Shown: piece by piece, positions 1-5,797 of the stretch | Layout of the letters: each line of letters opens with the position of its first letter | Numbering within the stretch: position 1 is the stretch's first letter | NCBI GenBank assembly: GCA_002427975.1 | Contig: DIZT01000108.1 | Span: forward strand, 1 to 7,229 | Source of the DNA: Micrococcaceae bacterium UBA6021 | GTDB lineage: Bacteria > Actinomycetota > Actinomycetes > Actinomycetales > Micrococcaceae | Direction of reading: 5' to 3' | DNA: 7,229 bases | Made by a program: the position numbers and the translations under genes | The notes under the pieces: model-generated | The model's database searches: none | What the model saw: the letters and a program-made list of their open reading frames with translations, nothing else | What the model was told of the DNA's origin: nothing

Positions 1-290
1 TCGGCCACACCAAGGGCGACGCCCTGGAGACCATCGGGTTCCTGCTGGAGGACCGGCTCACCCTGCCACCGGCGCAGAACCCGGATCCGCAGGCCATCAT
101 CGACCTCCTGCAGGAGCGCGGCATCGAGTTCACCACGTGGGAGGGCTGGATCAAGCTGGACTCGCACGAAGCAGCCCTCGGCGCCGCGTGGTCAGAAGGC
201 GAGCCCGGCACCGACGGGACCGCCGACGTCGTGCGTGAACGCATCAAAGTAGTCCCGCGCGAGGAAATGATCAAAATCTCCCGCAACTGA
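1..290 (+). CDS. fprA: Ferredoxin/adrenodoxin-type NADP reductase, C-terminal part (partial)
   Basis: Only the last 95 residues are present. The reading frame begins at base 3 and ends with TGA at 288-290; the 5' end lies outside the window. The visible part starts with GHTKGDALETIGFLLED, which resembles the conserved stretch near the end of FprA-type FAD/NADP oxidoreductases (G-x-x-K-x-D-A-x-x-T-[IV]) that helps bind FAD and NADP. It ends with a W-x-x-W-x-K-L-D-x-x-E segment and a closing RIKVVPREEMIKIS motif, also typical of the actinobacterial FprA C-terminus. These enzymes move electrons between NADPH and ferredoxin in the cytoplasm. The gene converges on mtlD and has no obvious link to polyol catabolism. 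Family assignment is from recalled motifs on a fragment, so the exact subfamily is less certain than the fold. Confidence 0.75.
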   Translation, partial: GHTKGDALETIGFLLEDRLTLPPAQNPDPQAIIDLLQERGIEFTTWEGWIKLDSHEAALGAAWSEGEPGTDGTADVVRERIKVVPREEMIKISRN

Positions 291-298
291 CCGCCTGA

Positions 299-321
299 CC
301 CTCACGTCCCCCCTCCCTCCC
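299..321 (-). other. Potential G-quadruplex motif abutting the palindromic repeat
   Basis: Read on the - strand, this stretch has four runs of three or more G separated by loops of 1, 1 and 6 bases: GGG-A-GGG-A-GGGGGG-ACGTGA-GGG. This meets the usual G3+N1-7 pattern. It starts at the base next to the 63-bp palindrome (322-384). A transcript leaving mtlD would therefore pass a hairpin and then this G-rich tract before running antisense into the fprA end. The pattern is seen directly; any folding or effect on transcription is inference. Confidence 0.5.
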
Positions 322-384
322 GAGTTTTTGTCCAGTTATCGGGACTTCCATGCCCCGGAAGCCGGAATAAGTGGACAAAAACTC
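322..384 (-). repeat. 63-bp palindromic repeat, copy 1 (REP-like hairpin)
   Basis: The ends are perfect 13-bp inverted arms, GAGTTTTTGTCCA at 322-334 and its complement at 372-384. Inside them TTAT/ATAA (336-339 with 367-370) and CTTCC/GGAAG (345-349 with 357-361) can also pair, around a 7-base loop at 350-356. A second copy of the same length lies at 5721-5783. Read on the - strand, the first 22 bases of this copy are identical to the first 22 of copy 2, so the copies face opposite ways. It sits between the convergent fprA and mtlD ends, 31 bases past the mtlD stop. No T-run follows the 3' arm on either strand, so it is not a textbook intrinsic terminator. It could still stabilise mRNA ends or block read-through. 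Confidence 0.9.
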
Positions 385-415
385 CGATGGTGGGCGGGTG
401 TGCGCTGGTTGGGCG

Positions 416-1903
416 CTAGTGGCTGCGGGCCTTTGCGCCCACCAGCGTCTCCAGGGTGGCGATTGCGCCTTTGGTGTGGAGCGAAGACAACGCGTCCCGG
501 TAGGCACTGCGGAAGCGTTCATCGTCCAGGACGTCGCCGAACAGCTCACGGTTGGCGATGAACGCGTCCAGGTCTTCCCGGTTCCGCTGCGCCACCGCCG
601 TCAGCTCTTCGGCCAAGCGGTCGACGACGGCGATCGGCTCGCCGCCTTCGTCGACACCTTGCGCGTAGCGCGCCCAGCTGGCCACGATCGCGGCGGACAG
701 TTTCACCGGCCGGCCCGCGGCAAGGTTCTCGCGGACCACCGGCATCAGCCACTTGGGGATGCGGTCCGAGCTTTCGGCGCACAGGCGCGCCACAGTGTCC
801 GCCACATACTCGTTGCTGAAGCGTTCAATCAGCTTGTGCTTGTACGCCGTCAGGTCGACGCCCGGAAGCGGAGACAGCGTGGGGGTGGCTTCCTCGTCCA
901 TGAAGCGGAGCAAAAATTCGGAGAACAGCGGGTTCCGGACAACATCGTGCACTGCCCGGTAGCCGGCCAGGTGGCCGAAGTAGCACAGACCCTGGTGGCT
1001 GGCGTTGAGCAACCGCAGCTTCATCAGCTCGTACGGAACCACGTCCTCGACCAGCTGGACGCCGGCGTCTTCGAAGGCCGGGCGGCCAGCGGCGAACTTG
1101 TCCTCCAGCACCCATTGGGTAAAGTCTTCGCAAACCACCGGCCAGGCGTCCTCGATCCCGTAGCGCGCGGCAACGTCAATCCGGTCCGCATCGGTGGTGA
1201 CCGGCGTGATCCGGTCCACCATCGAGTTCGGGAAGGGCACCTCGGCTTCAAGCCAGGCCCCGAACCCGGGGTCCAGGGCCGCAGCGAACGCGGTGAACAT
1301 CCGCTGCGCCACCTCGCCGTTGCCCTGGATGTTGTCGCAGCTCATCACGGTGAACGGGGCGATCCCGCGCTCGCGGCGCAGCTTGAGGCCGGCGCAGACC
1401 AGTCCAAAGGTAGTGTGCGGCTGCCCGGGCGTGACCAGGTCCGCCTGCACCTGCGGATTGCCCAAGTCGAATTCGCCGGTGACGGGGTGGAGGTTGTACC
1501 CGCCCTCGGTGACGGTCAACGAGACGATCCGGATGGCGGGGTCTGCCAGCCGTTCGACGGCGGCCTGCGGGTCATCCGGGGCGAAGATGTAGTCGACGAT
1601 CGAACCGATGACGCGGACGTCACGGCTGCCGTCGGGGTCCTTGACCACCAGCGTGTACAGGCCGTCGCTGGACGTAAGCGCATCGCGCATCCTGGTGTCC
1701 GACGGCATCACGCCCATGCCGCAGATGCCCCAGTCCAGGGCCTTGCCCTGGTTCATGAGCCGGTCCAGATACATGGCCTGGTGGGCGCGGTGGAAACCGC
1801 CCACGCCGAAGTGGATGATGCCGGCGGTGACCGCTGAGCGATCGTACGACGGCGTCGCGACAGTTTCGGGGAGATGTGCCAGATTGCTGTTGCTGAGTTT
1901 CAT
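416..1903 (-). CDS. mtlD: Mannitol 2-dehydrogenase / D-arabitol dehydrogenase (polyol-specific long-chain dehydrogenase)
   Basis: A 495-residue enzyme predicted to oxidise D-arabitol to D-xylulose, and D-mannitol to D-fructose, with NAD+ in the cytoplasm. The N-terminal Rossmann part shows IIHFGVGGFHRAHQA (29-43). CDNIQGNG (189-196) is a family hallmark. The catalytic signature K-x4-N-x2-H appears as K295, N300 and H303. These positions, with N191 and D69, carry the same numbers as the residues I recall from the Pseudomonas fluorescens enzyme (general base Lys295, oxyanion asparagines 191 and 300, and an acidic residue favouring NAD+ over NADP+). Length matches the family. The ATG at 1901-1903 is preceded by AGGAG four bases away. 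It follows the permease gene with a 28-base gap, so the two are almost certainly co-transcribed. Which polyol is the main substrate cannot be read from sequence; the xylulokinase partner favours D-arabitol. Confidence 0.93.
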   Translation of the reverse strand: MKLSNSNLAHLPETVATPSYDRSAVTAGIIHFGVGGFHRAHQAMYLDRLMNQGKALDWGICGMGVMPSDTRMRDALTSSDGLYTLVVKDPDGSRDVRVIGSIVDYIFAPDDPQAAVERLADPAIRIVSLTVTEGGYNLHPVTGEFDLGNPQVQADLVTPGQPHTTFGLVCAGLKLRRERGIAPFTVMSCDNIQGNGEVAQRMFTAFAAALDPGFGAWLEAEVPFPNSMVDRITPVTTDADRIDVAARYGIEDAWPVVCEDFTQWVLEDKFAAGRPAFEDAGVQLVEDVVPYELMKLRLLNASHQGLCYFGHLAGYRAVHDVVRNPLFSEFLLRFMDEEATPTLSPLPGVDLTAYKHKLIERFSNEYVADTVARLCAESSDRIPKWLMPVVRENLAAGRPVKLSAAIVASWARYAQGVDEGGEPIAVVDRLAEELTAVAQRNREDLDAFIANRELFGDVLDDERFRSAYRDALSSLHTKGAIATLETLVGAKARSH

Positions 1904-1931
1904 GGTGCTCCTGCGAGGGGAAATGTGGCGG

Positions 1932-3299
1932 TCAGTGGTTGGGTGTGGCTACGGGTTGGAGCGCGGTTGACAGCGGCACGGTAGCCCTCGCGGGGACGCC
2001 GTCGAAGCCGGGCTGCGTCCCGCGCAACACAAAGGAGAAGATGCCTGCAACGATGTAGAGGGCGGCGAAGAGAAATACCATTCCGGCCGCACCCAGGGAA
2101 CCGTAGAGGAGCGCCACGAGCAACGGTCCGGCGAACACCGCGGCGCCGATGCCCAGGTTGTAGGAGCTCATGGCGGCGCCCGGATGCCTGGGGGCCAGGG
2201 AAACTGCGATCGCAGACAGCGGAACAAAGCCGGCCAGGCCGATACCGAAAACGGCACCGATCAGCAGGGTCAGGGGGTAGGCGCCGGCCCAGCCCTGGTC
2301 CACGGCATAGGCCGGCACCACATAGAGTCCCAGCATGGAAACGGCACATACCACTGCACCGCACCACGTCACGGTACGGCTCCAGCCGAGGCGGTCGCCG
2401 AGCCATCCGAAGAACAGGTTGCAGGGGATGTTCACCGCGTAGATCACCGTGGTGAGGATCAGGAACTGCCCCACGGACCAGTGGAACTGGTCAACGAACA
2501 GGGCCGGGAAAAAGATGGCCATGCCGTAGGTGGGGATGGAGTTGATCATGCGCGTGAGCGTGACCAGCAGTGCCCTGCGGTCAGTGGCCAGCAGCTTCAG
2601 GCCGAACGTGAGCGTGGCCCAGACCTGGCCCGAGTTTTCCACCAGCGGGGCGCGGCCTGTCCGTTCCTTGACGCCGATCAACGAAACTGCGGCGCCGGTC
2701 ACCACCAGGACAAGGGAGATCCACAGGGTCTGGTAATAGGAGAGCCCGAAGATGTCCAGGGAAGCGCTCGCCAGTGCCGCACCCAGGGTGGGCAGGCCGG
2801 CGCTGAACGCGACATAGAACCAGCCGATGGACATGGCCAGCCGCTTGGCGTTGGCTGTGGCACTGATCCAGACCAGGAAGCCGTAGGCGAAGAACGGGTA
2901 GCCGAAGCCGCGGAGCCCGTAGCAAATGAAGATCAGGACCGTGTTGGAGCTGGCGGCCAGGGCCACGCCCAGGAACAGGACTTCGAACACGATCCAGATC
3001 ACCGCGCCGACGATCATGACCTTCCGGGGGCCCCACAGATCGGACAGTGCCGCGGAGAAGAATGCCGCGATGGCGACGGCGATCCCGTAGACGGTGACCA
3101 GGGAACCTGCCAGGGGGATGGAGAACCCGTGGGCGTCGGTCAGGTAGGGGGCCAGGATGTTGGTCTCGACGCCGTCGCCGATCATAAAGAGGGTCAGGCC
3201 GACGAAGCCCCAGATCAGCGGCCGGGGAAGGCCCAGCCGGTCGAAGAAAGTGGCGGGGCCTGCGTCGGCAGTCCCGGTGGCCAGTGCATCAGATCTCAT
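1932..3299 (-). CDS. rbtT: MFS polyol (ribitol/D-arabitol) permease, RbtT/DalT type
   Basis: A 455-residue integral membrane protein of the major facilitator superfamily, most like the polyol porter group (RbtT and DalT of Klebsiella, RbtT of C. glutamicum), which takes up ribitol or arabitol by ion symport. About twelve hydrophobic segments run from residue 28 to 426. The first holds acidic residues (IGDGVETNILAPYL, 40-53). The MFS loop 2-3 motif appears as SDLWGPRKVMI (86-96), and a second copy, GDRLGWSR (301-308), lies in the second half. The charged central loop is near 211-242. The ATG at 3297-3299 has AAGGAAG four bases upstream. It is the first gene of the - strand pair and is divergent from the DeoR regulator, as expected of an inducible uptake system. 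Substrate is inferred from the neighbours; other sugar alcohols are possible. Confidence 0.88.
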   Translation of the reverse strand: MRSDALATGTADAGPATFFDRLGLPRPLIWGFVGLTLFMIGDGVETNILAPYLTDAHGFSIPLAGSLVTVYGIAVAIAAFFSAALSDLWGPRKVMIVGAVIWIVFEVLFLGVALAASSNTVLIFICYGLRGFGYPFFAYGFLVWISATANAKRLAMSIGWFYVAFSAGLPTLGAALASASLDIFGLSYYQTLWISLVLVVTGAAVSLIGVKERTGRAPLVENSGQVWATLTFGLKLLATDRRALLVTLTRMINSIPTYGMAIFFPALFVDQFHWSVGQFLILTTVIYAVNIPCNLFFGWLGDRLGWSRTVTWCGAVVCAVSMLGLYVVPAYAVDQGWAGAYPLTLLIGAVFGIGLAGFVPLSAIAVSLAPRHPGAAMSSYNLGIGAAVFAGPLLVALLYGSLGAAGMVFLFAALYIVAGIFSFVLRGTQPGFDGVPARATVPLSTALQPVATPNH

Positions 3300-3337
3300 G
3301 TCGCTTCCTTGCGTCGCTTGCGAATCCGTGTGGTCAA

Positions 3338-3378
3338 TCTAACAACAATTTCACAAAGATAACATGATAGGTGTTAGA
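3338..3378. promoter_or_regulatory. Candidate operator half-sites for the DeoR-family repressor
   Basis: Three related heptamers lie in the divergent region: TCTAACA at 3338-3344, GATAACA at 3358-3364 and TGTTAGA (the inverse of the first) at 3372-3378. The second and third form an imperfect palindrome, TAACA-N7-TGTTA (3360-3376), centred on the candidate -10 of the permease promoter. The first and second are 20 bp apart, about two helical turns. From memory, a motif of the type TCTAACA was reported for the orthologous C. glutamicum regulator (AtlR/MtlR). The repeats are seen directly; binding is inferred. Confidence 0.55.
3364..3369 (-). promoter_or_regulatory. Candidate -10 box for the permease-mtlD operon
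   Basis: On the - strand this reads TATCAT, five of six matches to TATAAT. The start of transcription would fall near 3357, giving a leader of roughly 58 bases before the permease ATG. No good -35 box is found at 16-18 bp (the hexamers there are AT-rich without TTG), which would suit a promoter with low basal activity. The box lies inside the operator-like palindrome. The call is tentative. Confidence 0.4.
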
Positions 3379-3381
3379 AAT

Positions 3382-3395
3382 GGGAAATAATTCCC
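3382..3395. promoter_or_regulatory. Short inverted repeat in the divergent control region
   Basis: GGGAA-ATAA-TTCCC is a perfect 5-bp inverted repeat with a 4-base centre. It lies just upstream of the candidate -35 of the regulator gene and upstream of the permease -10. It could be a binding site for a second regulator, for instance one of carbon source, but I do not recognise the motif, and a 5-bp arm can occur by chance. Confidence 0.3.
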
Positions 3396-3399
3396 CTGT

Positions 3400-3428
3400 T
3401 TGATTCACTTGGGGATTGGATCTACCAT
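3400..3428 (+). promoter_or_regulatory. Candidate promoter of the DeoR regulator gene (leaderless start)
   Basis: TTGATT (3400-3405, four of six matches to TTGACA) and TACCAT (3423-3428, fits TANNNT) are separated by exactly 17 bp. The expected transcription start, about 7-8 bases after the -10, falls at or beside the GTG at 3436. There is no Shine-Dalgarno at a useful distance before this GTG. Together these suggest a leaderless mRNA, a common form in actinobacteria. TCTACCA (3421-3427), one base from the operator half-site TCTAACA, overlaps the -10 and could allow self-repression. Confidence 0.55.
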
Positions 3429-3435
3429 CTGGAAT

Positions 3436-4257
3436 GTGACTACTGAACAGCACGACGTGGGCTCCAGCGCCGGCACAGCCCTCCAGGGCCTCCAGCCGGA
3501 TGCCCGCCGCCACGCCCTGGCGCGGTTCGTGGAGGAACACGCCAGCGCCAAGCTTGAAGTGATGGCGGATACCTTCGGTGTCAGTGTGATGACCATCCAC
3601 CGGGACCTGGACCACCTGACCCGGGACGGCAGGCTTGAACGCATCCGTGGCGGTGCCCGGGTTATCCCGCGCCGGTTCGCCGAACGCGATGTCAGGCTCC
3701 GCCGGCATATGAATTCTGCCCAGAAGGACCTGCTGGCCCGCACCGCAGCCGGGCTGATCCCCAGCGGCGCCATCGTGTGCCTCGACGATTCCACCACCGT
3801 CGGGGCCATGGGGCAGTACATCGCGGACCGTCATCCGTCCACGGTGATCACTCACTCGCTGGGCCTGATGGGAGTGGTTGCCCAGCATCCGTCGATCGCC
3901 CTGGTGGGACTGGGCGGCCAGTACTACTCCGAGACGGACAGTTTCCTGGGCACCGTGGTGGTGGACCAGGTCAAACGCATCGCCGCGGACCTGGTGTTCG
4001 TCTCCACCACGGCGCTCAAAAACGGTGCACTCTTCCACCCTGACGCCGAGGCTGCACTGACCAAGAAGGCCATCATCGAAGTGGCCGAACGCAAGGTCCT
4101 GCTGGCCGATACCAGCAAGTTCGAATCCAACGGCCTCTACCACGTGGTTGATCTGGACGTTTTTGACGACATCGTGGTCGCCGCGGACCTCCCAGCCTCG
4201 CACCGGGCCCAGCTGGAGCGGCTGGGCCTGACAATTCATACCGCGCCTGCACTGTAA
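3436..4257 (+). CDS. atlR: DeoR-family transcriptional repressor of polyol catabolism (AtlR/MtlR-like)
   Basis: A 273-residue cytoplasmic regulator. The N-terminal DeoR helix-turn-helix spans about 22-75, with AKLEVMADTFGVSVMTIHRD (38-57) followed by the family tail LTRDGRLERIRGGA (61-74). The rest is a DeoR C-terminal sugar-phosphate-like sensor domain with LDDSTTV (116-122), TDSFLG (167-172) and VLLADTSKF (221-229). GTG at 3436 is chosen because the promoter spacing predicts transcription starting there. In-frame TTG codons at 3400 and 3409 lack a ribosome site, and the first coincides with the candidate -35. The gene is divergent from the permease-mtlD pair and 50 bases upstream of xylulokinase, so it probably heads an atlR-xylB operon. 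By analogy with C. glutamicum, it likely represses both units until arabitol or a product is present. The inducer is not shown by the sequence. Confidence 0.88.
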   Translation: MTTEQHDVGSSAGTALQGLQPDARRHALARFVEEHASAKLEVMADTFGVSVMTIHRDLDHLTRDGRLERIRGGARVIPRRFAERDVRLRRHMNSAQKDLLARTAAGLIPSGAIVCLDDSTTVGAMGQYIADRHPSTVITHSLGLMGVVAQHPSIALVGLGGQYYSETDSFLGTVVVDQVKRIAADLVFVSTTALKNGALFHPDAEAALTKKAIIEVAERKVLLADTSKFESNGLYHVVDLDVFDDIVVAADLPASHRAQLERLGLTIHTAPAL

Positions 4258-4297
4258 AGGCCCGGCACCGACTGGACCGAGCGTCCCTTCATTCTTC

Positions 4298-4302
4298 AGG
4301 AG
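4298..4302 (+). promoter_or_regulatory. Ribosome binding site fixing the TTG start of xylB
   Basis: AGGAG is followed by five bases and then TTG at 4308-4310. This supports the TTG as the true start: the conserved FGGY opening (YVLGIDSSTQS) begins at residue 5 of this reading, and no in-frame ATG lies ahead of that motif. Confidence 0.8.
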
Positions 4303-4307
4303 CTTCC

Positions 4308-5702
4308 TTGAGCCCCCAATACGTCCTTGGCATCGATTCGTCCACCCAGTCCTGCAAAGCCGCGCTGGTGGACGCCGAGACCGGCGAAGTCCATACCCTG
4401 CGCCGGGCCGCGCACCCGGATGGCACCCAGGTGGATCCTGAAGCGTGGCGGGCAGCCATGGCGGATTCCGCCGGTGAGCTGCTACTGCGCGCGGACGCCG
4501 TCTCGGTAGCCGGGCAACAGCACGGGATGGTGGCGCTCGATGCGGACCACAACGTGGTCCGGCCCGCGATCCTCTGGAACGACACATCCTCGGCGGCACA
4601 AGCACGCCAGCTGGTGGGAGAACTGGGCGGACCGCAGGCCTGCGCCGACGCCGTCGGAAGCGTCATGGTGGCCTCGCTGACCGCGACCAAACTGCGTTGG
4701 CTCCGGGACGCGGAGCCGGAAAGCGCAGCCCGCACCGAACATGTGCTGCTGCCGCATGACTACCTGACCTGGCAGCTGGGCGGCCGCCAGGAGATGACCA
4801 CCGACCACGGCGACGCCTCAGGCACCGGCTACTATTCGACGTCGAAACGGGAGTTTGTGCCCGAGCTCGCCCAGCTTGCCTTAGGCCACCCGGTCCGCCT
4901 GCCCCGGGTGGCGGGTCCCAGCGAGGTGGTGGGCACCACCCGCGACGGCAAAGCCATCGCCGCGGGCACTGGAGACAACATGGCCGCAGCCCTCGGCCTG
5001 GGGCTGGGCCCCGGAGACGTCTGCGTGTCCATCGGCACCTCCGGGGTGGCGTCCGCCGTCGTGGATGCCAGCGTCCATGACGGCAGCGGCCTGGTGTCGG
5101 GATTCGTCGACGCTACCGGACGGAACCTGCCGCTGGCCTGCACCCTCAACGGCGCCCGTGTGCTGGAGTTCGGGGCACGCCTGCTCGGCGTGGACCATGC
5201 TGAATTCGCCAGGCTGGCCCTGTCCGCACGGCCCGGCGCGGGCGGCGCCGTGATGCTGCCGTACCTGGACGGGGAGCGGACCCCCAACCGTCCGGATGCC
5301 ACCGGCACCATGCATGGACTGACCTCCGCCACGAACCGCGAAGACCTGGCACGCGCCGTCATCGAAGGCTTGCTCTGTTCCCTCCAGGATGCGGTGAAGG
5401 CCCTCGAAGCTGCCACCGGGGTGCCCACGCGGCGGATCATGCTGATCGGCGGCGGGTCCCAGTCCGAGGCGCTGCGCCGCATCGCACCCCAGGTCTTCGG
5501 CGTGGCAGTGAATCTCCCGGCGCCGGGGGAGTACGTGGCGCTTGGCGCAGCACGCCAGGCTGCCTGGGCGCTCAGCGGCGCCGACCAGCCGCCGTCGTGG
5601 CCCGGCGCCGAGTCCATTGTCTTCGAAGACACGCCGCAGCCGCAGGTCTACGAGCGCTATGCCGAACTCCGTGACCGGACCGAAAGCTGGGCCAGCCACT
5701 AG
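4308..5702 (+). CDS. xylB: Xylulokinase (FGGY family)
   Basis: A 464-residue cytoplasmic kinase that converts D-xylulose and ATP to D-xylulose 5-phosphate, feeding the pentose phosphate pathway. Visible FGGY features in order are: the N-terminal phosphate-binding turn GIDSSTQSCK (8-17, with D10); GQQHG (69-73) at the place where E. coli XylB has GQMHG in its substrate site; RPAILWND just after it; GTGDN with the likely catalytic base D223; IGTSGV; MLPYLDGERTPNRP; and the C-terminal nucleotide-binding GGGSQS (381-386), followed by a GEYVALGAARQAA segment. Length is slightly below the 484 residues of the E. coli enzyme. The start is TTG. It lies 50 bases after the DeoR gene with no evident promoter between, so co-transcription is likely. 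Its presence makes D-arabitol (via xylulose) the best guess for the module. Other FGGY specificities, such as ribulokinase, fit the motifs less well. Confidence 0.93.
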   Translation: MSPQYVLGIDSSTQSCKAALVDAETGEVHTLRRAAHPDGTQVDPEAWRAAMADSAGELLLRADAVSVAGQQHGMVALDADHNVVRPAILWNDTSSAAQARQLVGELGGPQACADAVGSVMVASLTATKLRWLRDAEPESAARTEHVLLPHDYLTWQLGGRQEMTTDHGDASGTGYYSTSKREFVPELAQLALGHPVRLPRVAGPSEVVGTTRDGKAIAAGTGDNMAAALGLGLGPGDVCVSIGTSGVASAVVDASVHDGSGLVSGFVDATGRNLPLACTLNGARVLEFGARLLGVDHAEFARLALSARPGAGGAVMLPYLDGERTPNRPDATGTMHGLTSATNREDLARAVIEGLLCSLQDAVKALEAATGVPTRRIMLIGGGSQSEALRRIAPQVFGVAVNLPAPGEYVALGAARQAAWALSGADQPPSWPGAESIVFEDTPQPQVYERYAELRDRTESWASH

Positions 5703-5720
5703 ACTTGAAGGACCGACGGG

Positions 5721-5783
5721 GAGTTTTTGTCCACTTATTCCGCCCTGGACGCCCCGAAAGCGGGAATATCTGGACAAAAACTC
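5721..5783 (+). repeat. 63-bp palindromic repeat, copy 2 (REP-like hairpin)
   Basis: It has the same 13-bp perfect terminal arms as copy 1 (GAGTTTTTGTCCA at 5721-5733, complement at 5771-5783) and the same total length. The first 22 bases match copy 1 read on the other strand, whereas the centre differs. Even so, the inner part keeps some pairing: TATTCC/GGAATA at 5736-5741 with 5763-5768. It starts 18 bases after the xylB stop and ends one base before the Shine-Dalgarno of the next gene. One extra pair (G5720-C5784) extends the stem. No T-run follows the 3' arm. Confidence 0.9.
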
Positions 5784-5784
5784 C

Positions 5785-5790
5785 GGAGGA
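5785..5790 (+). promoter_or_regulatory. Shine-Dalgarno fixing the GAF regulator start at 5798
   Basis: GGAGGA followed by seven bases and ATG at 5798-5800 marks the start. An in-frame TTG at 5705 would add 31 residues encoded by the palindromic repeat itself, so it is not used here. AACTC (5779-5783) and GAGTT (5791-5795) can pair and would place this site in a 7-base loop, as an alternative to the large repeat hairpin. Confidence 0.85.
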
Positions 5791-5797
5791 GAGTTCG

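Noticed and set aside
322..384. Classical intrinsic terminator at the palindrome (same for 5721-5783)
   Set aside because: The strong stem is present, but the T-run lies in the 5' arm and nothing T-rich follows the 3' arm on either strand. Termination remains possible but not by the standard signature.
322..384. Miniature transposable element with target duplication
   Set aside because: The bases flanking both copies show no direct duplication, and no transposase lies in the window. A REP-like palindrome is the safer description.
371..1837. Long open frame of 488 codons on the + strand opposite mtlD
   Set aside because: It is antisense to a gene with complete catalytic motifs, its product has low-complexity GC-driven composition with no recognisable domain, and it starts inside the palindromic repeat.
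3328..3354. CRP/GlxR-like site from TGTG and CACA in the divergent region
   Set aside because: TGTG and CACA are 19 bases apart instead of the 8 expected for a 16-bp TGTGA-N6-TCACA site, and the inner positions do not match.
2184..3362. 392-codon + strand frame opposite the permease
   Set aside because: The product is Gly/Asp/Gln-rich without domains, as expected for the complement of a hydrophobic membrane protein in GC-rich DNA. It also runs across the divergent promoter region.
3334..4605. 423-codon - strand frame opposite the DeoR gene and the start of xylB
   Set aside because: It covers two clear genes and the control region, has no ribosome site or known motif, and fits the shadow frames common at this GC content.
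5705..5797. Upstream TTG start for the GAF regulator
   Set aside because: The extra 31 residues are the translation of the repeat. No ribosome site precedes the TTG, whereas GGAGGA stands seven bases before ATG 5798.
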